From Deltaproteobacteria bacterium (GTDB lineage Bacteria > UBA10199 > JADFYH01), in the NCBI GenBank assembly GCA_015233135.1, contig JADFYH010000028.1:1-37982 (forward strand): a DNA stretch of 37,982 nt. Reading direction: 5' to 3'. Made by a program: the position numbers and the translations under genes. The notes beneath the pieces were generated by a model. The model did not search any database. It was not told where the DNA came from and was given only the letters and a program-made list of their open reading frames with translations. Within the stretch, counting starts at the first letter, position 1. Every line of letters begins with the position of its first letter. Below, piece after piece: positions 22,549 to 30,155 of the stretch.

Positions 22549-23499
22549 GTGTTAAAAAAAATGTTATCCCCCAAACAACAAGAAAAACTGCGTTCTCTCC
22601 TCAAAGGCGAACTCCTTTTTGAAGAACCCTTGGCAAAATACACCAGCCTAAAAATCGGAGGCCCCGCACAGATTTTATTTTATCCGACCGACTTAGAAGA
22701 TCTTTCCAAAGCCCTGCAATGGTGCAAGACCAGTGATTGCCCTTATTTTATTTTGGGCAGTGGTTCTAACTTGTTAGTTCGCGATGGAGGAATTCGGGCT
22801 ATGGTCTGCAAGTTGTCCAGGGCTCTAAATCAACTGACAGTTCAGGAAAATGAAAAAAGTGAGGATGTTTTTATTGAGGTGGAGGCTGGATATTCTCTGG
22901 CAAAGCTGGTGGAGTTATCCAGGCAAAAGGGTTGGACAGGGATTGAAAGCCTGTTTGGAATTCCGGGCACCCTGGGTGGCGCTCTGGTAATGAATGCGGG
23001 AACGCGTGAAGGTGAAATTGGCACAAGGGTAGAAGAAGTGAGTGTGATGAATTCGGATGGGGAGGTTCGAAAAATTCCGGCCAAACGTTTACACTTTGAG
23101 TACCGGTTTCTCAAGCTCAACCGAGGTGAAATTTTGATTAAGGCTAAGCTCAGGCTTAAAAAAGTAGATGCAAGCGAAGTGGCTGAGCGCATCCAGTTTT
23201 TTCAAAAACGCAGGTTTGAAACTCAGCCTTTGGACCAAGCCAATGTCGGCAGCATTTTCAAGAATCCACCCAAAAAATTTGCAGCCCAGCTTATTGAAGA
23301 ATTGGGTCTAAAAGGTGTCCGCGTCGGTGGGGCACGTATTTCTGAAAAGCATTCCAATTGGATTATCAACGAAGGAGGCGCTACCGCCCAAGATGTCTTG
23401 GCCTTAATAGGTTTGGTAAAAGATAAGGTAAAGGAAACTGCAGAGATTAAATTGGAAGTGGAAGTGAAGGTGGTGGGAGAGGAAGCTAACTCGGACTAG
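22549..23499 (+). CDS. murB: UDP-N-acetylenolpyruvoylglucosamine reductase
   Basis: NADPH- and FAD-dependent reduction of UDP-GlcNAc-enolpyruvate to UDP-MurNAc. The 316 residues show YTSLKIGGPAQILFYP, LGSGSNLLVRDGG (FAD binding), GIPGTLGGALVMNAGT, and ANVGSIFKNPP with the catalytic Ser, plus the short C-terminal arrangement of type II MurB. GTG at 22549 is preferred because the only good Shine-Dalgarno, lying within a repeat arm, is spaced for it; an ATG at 22561 is the alternative. It is the last gene of the mur cluster and is convergent with the exported-protein gene at 23559. Confidence 0.96.
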   Translation: MLKKMLSPKQQEKLRSLLKGELLFEEPLAKYTSLKIGGPAQILFYPTDLEDLSKALQWCKTSDCPYFILGSGSNLLVRDGGIRAMVCKLSRALNQLTVQENEKSEDVFIEVEAGYSLAKLVELSRQKGWTGIESLFGIPGTLGGALVMNAGTREGEIGTRVEEVSVMNSDGEVRKIPAKRLHFEYRFLKLNRGEILIKAKLRLKKVDASEVAERIQFFQKRRFETQPLDQANVGSIFKNPPKKFAAQLIEELGLKGVRVGGARISEKHSNWIINEGGATAQDVLALIGLVKDKVKETAEIKLEVEVKVVGEEANSD

Positions 23500-23558
23500 T
23501 CTTTCCGCTTCTAAATCTTGATCTAGAAAACTGAATTTAAATTTTTCCAGGCTCAAAG

Positions 23559-24245
23559 CTACTTTAATTTCTCCGCAGCCTTCACTGCATCCTCTGCAAT
23601 TTCTTTGTTTTTGCTTTTCCTCAAACTGGCGAGGGTTGTTTTTGTCGTTCCATCCACCTCGATTTTTCCTTCATAAAGCAAAATACCCCTTAACACGTTC
23701 AGCGACTGCTCGGGTTCTAATATTGTTGTTTTGCTGAGGTAAGCGATGGGGGCTATATTATAGGGTTTGCATTCCGCATGTATTTCATCCGAAATAAGGC
23801 GGGCGTGGCCTGTCCCGCCTGTATCTACTTCCTTGGTATAGAAGTTGTACTCAATGGTTCCGCCTACTTTCAGTTGTTTGGCATCCCCCGAACTGAGTTC
23901 AACTTTTATGGGGATTCCATTTTTATAATGATCGAGTGTGATGTAATGATGGGGATTATTTAAAACCTCAATGGGCAAAATACTAATGTTGTATTCCTTT
24001 CCTTTGCCTTCCACTTTTTCAAAAGACTGAACACTTCCCCGGACAAAAAAATTGGGATTTTTGACCTCGTAACCTATAGGGTAATCGGAAGTCCATCCAA
24101 GCAACTTCTTCTCACGGGGGCCAAATTTAGTGCTGGCCTTTCCCTGAACAGCATGTTTTTTTTTCGCTGCCCAAACGGAGGGGCTGAGTGGGCTAACGAG
24201 AACCAGGTTCAATCCTAAAAGTAACGCTAAATATTTAAATTTCAC
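23559..24245 (-). CDS. Exported protein of unknown function
   Basis: A 228-residue protein read from GTG at 24245, where TAGGAG lies 8 bases upstream and a clean signal peptide begins (VKFKYLALLLGLNLVLVSPLSPSVWA). The open frame continues upstream to 24428, but that part crosses a terminator-like hairpin and is not supported. The mature protein has a basic start (KKKHAVQGKASTKFG), a central beta-rich part (SILPIEVLNNPHHYITLDHY, VGGTIEYNFYTKEVDTGGTG) and a helical Lys/Glu-rich tail (SLRKSKNKEIAEDAVKAAEKL). I recognise no family. Confidence 0.65.
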   Translation of the reverse strand: MKFKYLALLLGLNLVLVSPLSPSVWAAKKKHAVQGKASTKFGPREKKLLGWTSDYPIGYEVKNPNFFVRGSVQSFEKVEGKGKEYNISILPIEVLNNPHHYITLDHYKNGIPIKVELSSGDAKQLKVGGTIEYNFYTKEVDTGGTGHARLISDEIHAECKPYNIAPIAYLSKTTILEPEQSLNVLRGILLYEGKIEVDGTTKTTLASLRKSKNKEIAEDAVKAAEKLK

Positions 24246-24377
24246 AATATTTACTCCTAATAAATTACCAAATATGAATGTAGAACCAAGGGGTCCGCTA
24301 ACAAATTTTACCTGCCCCCGCAATAGGGCATTTGAAAAAAAGTACAAAAAAATACATTTTTCACGAAACATTTTACA

Positions 24378-24413
24378 AAAGGCCTGCAGATCGAAAGATT
24401 TGTGGGCCTTTTT
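24378..24413. terminator. Terminator-like hairpin upstream of xseA
   Basis: AAAGGCC (24378-24384) pairs with GGCCTTT (24405-24411), extended inside by CAGATC-GAAA-GATTTG, and followed by T-rich sequence on the plus strand. On the minus strand it ends in CCTTTTG. No plus-strand gene directly upstream needs it, so it may stop read-through from the mur cluster. Confidence 0.55.
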
Positions 24414-24422
24414 ATTGCCGTG

Positions 24423-24484
24423 TGTCATTCGGAGTGGTAGCTAAGAATCTAATTGCATGCACTCGATTGCACCTGGGGATGACA
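24423..24484. repeat. TGTCATTC...GATGACA interspersed repeat before xseA
   Basis: Imperfect inverted repeat with ends TGTCATTCGGAG (24423-24434) and TGGGGATGACA (24474-24484), around GTAGCTAAGAATCT and CGATTGCACC. This is the style of the common TGTCATTC...GAATGACA short repeats of many bacterial genomes. It ends 4 bases before the xseA ATG, so it forms most of the xseA leader. Confidence 0.6.
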
Positions 24485-24488
24485 ACAA

Positions 24489-25697
24489 ATGAATCTTCGC
24501 CAAAAAATCTACACCATTTCTGAGCTCAACTCTCAAATTAAACAAATTTTAGAAAACACCTTTCCCTCCATTTGGATTTCAGGAGAAATTTCCAATTTCA
24601 AGGCCCATAGTTCGGGGCATTACTATTTTTCCCTCAAGGATGGACATGCGCAAATTTCTGCAGTTATGTTTAAAGGCTCTAACCGCTTCCTAAAATTTCA
24701 ATTAGAAGATGGACTGGAAGTGATTGCGAATGGTCGGGTGACTGTCTATGAACCTCGAGGCTCTTACCAAATCGTTTTGGAATACCTAGAGCCCAAGGGC
24801 TTGGGTGCTCTGCAGCTGGCTTTCGAGCAACTGAAAAAAAAATTAGAAGCAGAAGGTTTGTTTGAGCTCACCCGTAAAAAAGCCCTACCTTTATTGCCAC
24901 AAAAAATTGGAATCATTACTTCTCCAACGGGTGCGGCCATTCGCGACTTGCTGCAAATCCTTCAGCGTCGATATCCCAATATTGAGGTGTTGCTGATCCC
25001 GGTTCAGGTGCAAGGTGAAAAAGCGGCCCCAGAAATTGCAGCGGCCATGGCTGAAATGAATACTTTTGAGGATGTCGATGTCCTAATTGTGGGCCGAGGT
25101 GGAGGTTCTCTGGAAGATTTGTGGGCCTTTAATACCGAACTTGTTGCTCGTGCAATTGCCGCTTCGCGTATTCCCATTATTTCCGCAGTAGGACACGAAA
25201 TCGACGTCACGATTTCCGATTTTGTGGCGGATCTACGAGCGCCTACCCCCTCGGCGGCGGCAGAACTGGTTGTCCCTCGGAAGGAAGACCTGCGTTCTCT
25301 CGTTGCTCAATTTCAAGTGGATCTGTACAAAAACTGCCTACGATTTATAAAGAATTATCAGGAAAAATTAAACTTTTTGAAGAGCCACCTCAGGCATCCT
25401 CAAAAACGGCTGGAAGAACTTTTTCAACGCCTGGATGAGCTTCAAGAAAGATTGAATCTAGCACAAAAAAAATCCTTCGAAAAATACCACTTGGCTGTTT
25501 GTAATCTTCAGCAAATGTTGCAGATGCTTTCTCCCTTAGCAATTTTGAAGCGCGGGTATGCGATTGTTTATCAGCAACAAAATCAAGTTTGGATTCCGCT
25601 AAAAACCAAAGTTCATGTTCAGGTGGGGGAACTTTTGAAGATTCGGCTGAGTGAGGAGGAGTTGGAAACAAAGGTAACTGCTAGAGGGCAGCTCTAA
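24489..25697 (+). CDS. xseA: Exodeoxyribonuclease VII large subunit
   Basis: Large subunit of the single-strand-specific exonuclease of DNA repair and recombination. The 402 residues have the N-terminal OB fold (about 5-100, with ISGEISNFKAHSSGHYYFSLKD and ISAVMFKG), then the catalytic domain (about 120-320): KIGIITSPTGAAIRDLLQIL, DVLIVGRGGGSLEDLWAFN, PIISAVGHEIDVTISDFVADLRAPTPSAAAEL. A shorter coiled coil follows, then the C-terminal motif LAILKRGYAIVY. It is some 50 residues shorter than the E. coli enzyme, chiefly in the coiled coil. No xseB small-subunit gene follows; a tRNA gene comes next. Confidence 0.96.
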   Translation: MNLRQKIYTISELNSQIKQILENTFPSIWISGEISNFKAHSSGHYYFSLKDGHAQISAVMFKGSNRFLKFQLEDGLEVIANGRVTVYEPRGSYQIVLEYLEPKGLGALQLAFEQLKKKLEAEGLFELTRKKALPLLPQKIGIITSPTGAAIRDLLQILQRRYPNIEVLLIPVQVQGEKAAPEIAAAMAEMNTFEDVDVLIVGRGGGSLEDLWAFNTELVARAIAASRIPIISAVGHEIDVTISDFVADLRAPTPSAAAELVVPRKEDLRSLVAQFQVDLYKNCLRFIKNYQEKLNFLKSHLRHPQKRLEELFQRLDELQERLNLAQKKSFEKYHLAVCNLQQMLQMLSPLAILKRGYAIVYQQQNQVWIPLKTKVHVQVGELLKIRLSEEELETKVTARGQL

Positions 25698-25793
25698 AAA
25701 CTACTGCGCGTCCAGGGTGCTTCGTTAATCTTTTCTTCGCTTTTTAATGTTTCTTGTTTTAGAGAAAAAATAAATTTTGCTTGTCATATTGTT

Positions 25794-25865
25794 GCCCTCG
25801 TAGCTCAGTGGATAGAGTCCCCGCCTCCGAAGCGGGTTGCGCAGGTTCGATTCCTGCCGAGGGCG
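25794..25865 (+). tRNA. tRNA-Arg (anticodon CCG)
   Basis: Complete cloverleaf: acceptor GCCCTCG (25794-25800) with CGAGGGC (25858-25864); D stem GCTC/GAGT; anticodon stem CCCGC/GCGGG around loop CTCCGAA (anticodon CCG); and T arm GCAGG-TTCGATT-CCTGC. The discriminator base is G25865. CCA is not encoded. It lies about 100 bases after xseA. Confidence 0.95.
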
Positions 25866-25944
25866 TGAGGGAGTTACCAGTTATCAGTTTGGAAATAGCG
25901 AACACAGTGAGCGAGAGGGGGAGGCTCCAGCGGCTCAGCCGATG

Positions 25945-25962
25945 GAGGGGGCGACGCGAGCC
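25945..25962. repeat. GAGGGGGCGACGC repeat core between the tRNA copies
   Basis: GAGGGGGCGACGCGAGCC, sharing 17 of 18 bases with the repeat inside coaX (10634-10651). Here GGGGGC and GCCCCC form a small hairpin. It lies in the 110-bp spacer (25866-25975) that separates the tRNA from its partial duplicate. Confidence 0.6.
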
Positions 25963-25975
25963 CCCTGTGATAAAC

Positions 25976-26022
25976 TCCCCGCCTCCGAAGCGGGTTGCGC
26001 AGGTTCGATTCCTGCCGAGGGC
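25976..26022 (+). repeat. 47-bp duplicate of the tRNA-Arg 3' portion (att-like or tRNA relic)
   Basis: Exact copy of tRNA positions 25818-25864, covering the anticodon arm, variable loop, T arm and 3' acceptor strand. It lacks a matching 5' acceptor strand, so it cannot be a working tRNA. Upstream GCTCAGCCGATGGAG (25933-25947) resembles the tRNA D arm GCTCAGTGGATAGAG, so a whole tRNA copy disrupted by a repeat is possible. The alternative is an attachment-site scar left by an integrative element. From 26023 to 26184 I see only the leader of the permease gene. Confidence 0.85.
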
Positions 26023-26184
26023 ATGCTTAATAAGTAAGCATTGCATAAAAAAAAACCACCCTCGAAATGAGACTCAATACGTAAATCTTAATTATTTTAA
26101 GGAAATCCGCATGAATTGCAGTGGCATAAGCCTTGCCTATTCTTGATGATGTGAAAACCACATTGTCAAAATAAGGAGAGTCTT

Positions 26185-28098
26185 ATGGCAAATCTAAACA
26201 ATATTTCAGTGGAGTCTAATCCTTCCAAAGGGACCTTGGGATTAACGGGTCTCACCATCAACGCAATGGCGCTCATTGCGCCTGGGGCATTCCTCTGGTT
26301 AACCTTTCAGATGCAATCTTTGTATGGTGCTCCGATGGCAGGCAGTTCAATGTGGTTCGGCATTTTAGCCGCATTGTTACTTTGCTTTGCCACGGCCATC
26401 AGTTATGCGGAACTTTCTAAACTTTATCCCGGAGCAGGCTCTTCTTACTTCTTTGCAGAGCAGGCCTTTCTTTCTAAAACGAAGGCCTACAAGTTTGCCC
26501 GAATCGCAAAATTCATGACCGGTTGGGCCAGTCACTTGTACTACTGGGTTTACCCGGGTTGTATGGTAGGGGTGACGGCGATTCTGAGTGGTTACCTGCT
26601 GAATCAGTTTTTTCCAAATACCTTTGCCGGTAATTACAACAGCCCACTTTTTATGTACCTTTTCTGTTTCGCCTTTGCCCTGGGAGTTGCTTACATTGCC
26701 TTCCGCGGGGTCACTGGAACGACCGCGGTCAACATGGTGATTAACATCATTCAGATCACTGCCCTTTTGGTTTTTTCGTTCATTGCGATTTCTTATCGAA
26801 TTAATCATCCTCAAGGGGCTACGGGTTATCATCTCTCCAATGGAATTGCGGTGAATTATCAGGTGGCTCAAGAAGTTGTAAAAGACCCTGCTGGAAATCC
26901 GGTCTCTCACTTAGATGCAGAGGGAAAACCGGTTGTGGATAAAGACGGGAAAGCTGTTTATCAAATGCAAGACATGATGGATAAAGACGGAAATCCTGTA
27001 GGCGCAGATAAAGACGGCAAGCCTGTCAGCGATGCAAAACTGGCGGCCCCTTTTACCGTCAGCTACAGTGCAGAAGAAGCAATTACAAAGGATGACAAGG
27101 GGGTCGGCACCTTTAACTTCCATGCCAGTGCTGTTTCTGTTCCCGCTCCCCACAACTTCAATTATATTTTCATACAAGCCTGTATTGCCATCTTGATTCT
27201 GGTGGGTTTCGAATCGGTGACTTCGATGGGAGAAGAAGCTAGGAATGCAAAAAGGGATATCCCCCGTGCAGTGCTTTTGTCGTTAGGTATTCAAGGCATC
27301 GTCTGTTATGCCATTGAATATTTTGCGGCCAATTATTTTCTGCACAATGGTTATACCATGCCGATGGCAGGCGCCTCTGGAGCACCTTTGGGCGACATGA
27401 TGGTGATTGTGGGGTCGTGGTTGTTTGGGAGTTATGAAGCCGGTCGTGCTTTTATGCTGGTGCAGGCCCTCACCGTTTTTCTGGCACTCATTGGCACCAC
27501 CCTCTCTTGCTTGAGTACGGGGGCCCGCGTCACTTATGCGATGGGTCGTGACAATGAAGTCCCTTCTCATTTTGGTCTATTGCATGGCAAAAAATTAACT
27601 CCTCATCGCGCCATTTGGACCCTGGCCATTATTTCAGCCATCATTGGAGTAGTCACTTGTACCCTTTATCTGGGAGGCGCCTCCACGTTGACCCCTCTGG
27701 ATGAGAAGTACCATAATATCTGGTACAGCTTTGGCTTCTTCAACCCTGCGGTGATGAGTCAGTTGCCCAATACCTTGGTGGTGGTCACCCTCATTAGTAA
27801 CTTTGGTACTTTCCTGCTTTATATGATGACCTGTGCCATCGCGATTGTCGCCTTCCGTGAACATCATTCTTTCAACGGTTTTAAACACCTGGTGATTCCT
27901 GTGTTTGGGCTGCTGGCTAACTTGTCTTGCATGTTGTTTTATCTCATCGGTCCTTTTTCAGTCAGTGGGATGAGTGTCAAAGAACCTTTCATTGCCCTGG
28001 GGGTTTGTGCCGTCTGGGGCATTTATGGAGTGATCTATTTTGCCCGTTCGAGTAAAGCAAAGGCCCGGCCGATTTTAGTTGAGAGACAGGCGGCCTAA
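26185..28098 (+). CDS. APC-superfamily amino acid permease with a long repeat-bearing extracytoplasmic loop
   Basis: Predicted proton- or substrate-coupled amino acid transporter of 637 residues with about 12 helices. The N-terminal helix motif LGLTGLTINAMALIAPGAFLW (18-38), SYAELSKLYPGAGSSYFFAE (73-92) and GFESVTSMGEEARNAKRDIPRAV (341-363) are APC signatures. Between helices 5 and 6 (about 207-322) is an insertion of over 100 residues holding five D-x-x-G-[KN]-[PA]-V units (near 234, 244, 252, 266, 275). The start has AAGGAG 8 bases upstream. A terminator follows at 28131. The substrate cannot be told from the sequence. Confidence 0.88.
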   Translation: MANLNNISVESNPSKGTLGLTGLTINAMALIAPGAFLWLTFQMQSLYGAPMAGSSMWFGILAALLLCFATAISYAELSKLYPGAGSSYFFAEQAFLSKTKAYKFARIAKFMTGWASHLYYWVYPGCMVGVTAILSGYLLNQFFPNTFAGNYNSPLFMYLFCFAFALGVAYIAFRGVTGTTAVNMVINIIQITALLVFSFIAISYRINHPQGATGYHLSNGIAVNYQVAQEVVKDPAGNPVSHLDAEGKPVVDKDGKAVYQMQDMMDKDGNPVGADKDGKPVSDAKLAAPFTVSYSAEEAITKDDKGVGTFNFHASAVSVPAPHNFNYIFIQACIAILILVGFESVTSMGEEARNAKRDIPRAVLLSLGIQGIVCYAIEYFAANYFLHNGYTMPMAGASGAPLGDMMVIVGSWLFGSYEAGRAFMLVQALTVFLALIGTTLSCLSTGARVTYAMGRDNEVPSHFGLLHGKKLTPHRAIWTLAIISAIIGVVTCTLYLGGASTLTPLDEKYHNIWYSFGFFNPAVMSQLPNTLVVVTLISNFGTFLLYMMTCAIAIVAFREHHSFNGFKHLVIPVFGLLANLSCMLFYLIGPFSVSGMSVKEPFIALGVCAVWGIYGVIYFARSSKAKARPILVERQAA

Positions 28099-28116
28099 AA
28101 CAACCTAAAACAGTTC

Positions 28117-28146
28117 TTGAAAATAAAGAAACGGTCACTTTATAAC
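28117..28146 (+). promoter_or_regulatory. Promoter of the kinase/phosphatase gene, overlapping the permease terminator
   Basis: TTGAAA (28117-28122), an 18-base spacer, and TATAAC (28141-28146). The -10 box lies in the loop of the terminator hairpin. A start at about 28152 would fall in the hairpin's right arm, so transcripts from this promoter could not form the terminator. This is the only space for a promoter before the ATG at 28174. Confidence 0.45.
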
Positions 28147-28163
28147 GAGTGACCGTTTTTTTT
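28131..28163 (+). terminator. Rho-independent terminator after the APC permease
   Basis: ACGGTCACT (28131-28139) pairs perfectly with AGTGACCGT (28148-28156) over an 8-base loop, and eight T residues follow. It is 32 bases after the permease stop. Confidence 0.93.
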
Positions 28164-28173
28164 GGGTTAAATT

Positions 28174-29976
28174 ATGGAACTTAACTATTCTGCTTTAAGT
28201 AGCGCAGGGCCTGTCCGAGCTAATAACGAGGATTGTATTGCCTATTGGAAACCGGAAAGCCTGGATGAACAGCGTTTTCGGGGTGCCATCGCTATTCTGG
28301 CGGATGGTGTGGGGGGCCATGGAAAAGGGGAGGTCGCCAGTCAATTGGCCGTGGCAACCGTATTAAAGGTATTTCAGGAAAGCCAGGATCTGAGCAGCTC
28401 CCAGCAATTATTGGCGGAGGCATTTACCCGCGCAAACACTGCTGTTTACGACCAGGGCATGGATCATCACTCCCCTTTAAGAATGGCTACGACATTGGCA
28501 GCGGTTGTTTTTCGGGGCAATCAGATCTGTGTTGGAAATGTGGGGGACTCCCGGGTTTATATTATTCGCAAGGGGCAGATTAAACAGGTGAGCACCGATC
28601 ACTCTTATGTGGCGATGCAGCACAAGCTGGGTTTGATTAATGACGAAGAAGCCAGGCACAGTGAGAATCGATCGATTCTTACCCGCAGTATAGGGCATGA
28701 TGCCATTACCCGAGTGGATTTTGAGGAGGAGACCATTTTCCCGGGAGATCACATTCTTCTCTGCTCCGACGGTTTGCATGCCTATGTTTCGGATAATGAA
28801 ATTTGCAATGTGGTCAGCTGTAACAGTCCTGCACGAGCCTGTCAGGAACTCCTGACCCTTGCTGAGAAAAATGGAACGGATGACAACCTCTCGGTTCAGA
28901 TTATTTTAGTCGAAGAAGTGGAGGAGGTGCTTTATTATAAAGGTCTTCCTGTCTTTAGCAATAGAACTCGCGAACCTCGAAGTTCAAATAATGAAATCCG
29001 ATCTGGGGAAGTTTTGGATGAACGTTTCCTGATTACCGAAATGGTGAGTCGGGGTGGCATGGCCACGATTTATAAGGCGCTGGATCAAACAAATCAGCAA
29101 ACTGTAGCCATCAAAATTCCTCACATGCAGTTTGAAAGTGATCCCGGTTTTTTTTCACGCTTTGAAAGAGAAGAAGAAATTGGAGAAAAACTCCATCATC
29201 CCTATATCCTGGAATTTATAGCGGTCGAAAAAAAAAGCAGACCTTACATTGTTACCGAATATTTGCGGGGCTATACCCTGGCCCATCTGCTGCATAGTGT
29301 TTCTCCTCTTCCCGTTCGAGATGCGCTGAAGATTGCCAGCCGGGTTTGCGAGGCCCTGGATTACATGCATTCCAAGGGAGTGACCCATCGGGACCTCAAG
29401 CCACAAAACATCATGATTTGTTATGATGGTTCTATTCGCATCATGGATTTTGGAATTGCCAAAGGAGGATCCGGAAGAAGAATTACTTTTTCGGGTTTTA
29501 CTCCTGCCATGGGCACTCCAGATTACATGGCCCCTGAACAAGTAAAAGGGAAACGGGGAGATGTGCGGACCGATATTTATAGTCTGGGTGCCATCCTTTA
29601 TGAAATGCTCACAGGACATGTGCCTTACGAAGGAGGAGACAATCCTTTTATTGCCATGAATGCCCGTCTGACGAGTGATCCTCCCGCCCCTCGTAAAATG
29701 AACCCGGAGCTGTCTGAGCAGGTCGAAGAAATGATTTTGCATGCCCTGGAACGAGAACCCGAAAGGCGTTATGCCTCTGCCCTGCTTTTTAAAGCGGAAC
29801 TGGAAAATCCGGAGCAGATAAAACTTACGGGTCGAGTCGAACGCCTGCACAGTGTCAAGATCTGGAAGCCACATCGTCCCTGGAAGAAAATTTTAATTTT
29901 ATCCATTTCTATTCCCTTGGGAATTCTCCTTCTCTTTATCCTCCTGATGCATTTTTCTCCTCACAGGCACCCTTAG
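28174..29976 (+). CDS. PP2C phosphatase-Ser/Thr protein kinase fusion, membrane anchored
   Basis: One 600-residue protein with opposing activities. A PP2C-type phosphatase occupies 1-248, with metal-binding Asp20 (NNED), Asp44 (ADGVGG), Asp199 (CSDG) and Asp237 (TDDNLS). An eukaryotic-like kinase occupies 284-545: Gly-rich loop SRGGMATIYKA (292-302), Lys314 (VAIK), HRDLKPQN (405-412), DFG (425-427), GTPDYMAPE (447-455) and DIYSLGAILYEML. A single C-terminal helix (572-593) anchors it, leaving only about seven residues outside, so no external sensor domain is present. The fused architecture is known in Proteobacteria. The start lies 11 bases after the terminator. The neighbouring nitrogen genes suggest, but do not prove, a metabolic signalling role. 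Confidence 0.93.
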   Translation: MELNYSALSSAGPVRANNEDCIAYWKPESLDEQRFRGAIAILADGVGGHGKGEVASQLAVATVLKVFQESQDLSSSQQLLAEAFTRANTAVYDQGMDHHSPLRMATTLAAVVFRGNQICVGNVGDSRVYIIRKGQIKQVSTDHSYVAMQHKLGLINDEEARHSENRSILTRSIGHDAITRVDFEEETIFPGDHILLCSDGLHAYVSDNEICNVVSCNSPARACQELLTLAEKNGTDDNLSVQIILVEEVEEVLYYKGLPVFSNRTREPRSSNNEIRSGEVLDERFLITEMVSRGGMATIYKALDQTNQQTVAIKIPHMQFESDPGFFSRFEREEEIGEKLHHPYILEFIAVEKKSRPYIVTEYLRGYTLAHLLHSVSPLPVRDALKIASRVCEALDYMHSKGVTHRDLKPQNIMICYDGSIRIMDFGIAKGGSGRRITFSGFTPAMGTPDYMAPEQVKGKRGDVRTDIYSLGAILYEMLTGHVPYEGGDNPFIAMNARLTSDPPAPRKMNPELSEQVEEMILHALEREPERRYASALLFKAELENPEQIKLTGRVERLHSVKIWKPHRPWKKILILSISIPLGILLLFILLMHFSPHRHP

Positions 29977-30087
29977 TCTGATGCTGAAGGATGCAGTCGC
30001 TTATCTTTTGTGCAGCCTCTGCAGAAGATTTTTTGTTACCTTTTTGATTTTACCTTTAATTTTTAAACGCTTCCGACTTTTTTAGCC

Positions 30088-30104
30088 TTGGTACATTGTT
30101 TGCT
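30088..30104 (+). promoter_or_regulatory. Sigma-54 promoter of the amt-amt-PII cluster
   Basis: TTGGTACATTGTTTGCT has the invariant GG (30090-30091) and GC (30102-30103) separated by exactly 10 bases, close to the consensus TGGCAC-N5-TTGC. Transcription should start near 30115, which rules out the upstream ATG at 30096 and supports 30156 as the gene start. I find no convincing NtrC site upstream (29977-30085). Confidence 0.75.
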
Positions 30105-30155
30105 CCTTTAGCGCTTGCAGTTCCTTCGTATTCATTTTTATTTTTGGGAGAAGTC

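Noticed and set aside
24246-24428. Longer N-terminus for the exported protein at 23559
   Set aside because: The open frame reaches 24428, but it crosses a terminator-like hairpin and buries the signal peptide. GTG at 24245 has a good ribosome site.
29977-30085. NtrC sites upstream of the sigma-54 promoter
   Set aside because: TGCA words occur (around 29994 and 30010), but their spacing does not give the 17-bp TGCAC-N7-GTGCA dyad.
30096-30155. Upstream ATG for the first amt gene
   Set aside because: It lies within or before the predicted sigma-54 start site and has no ribosome site; ATG at 30156 has GGGAG at good spacing.
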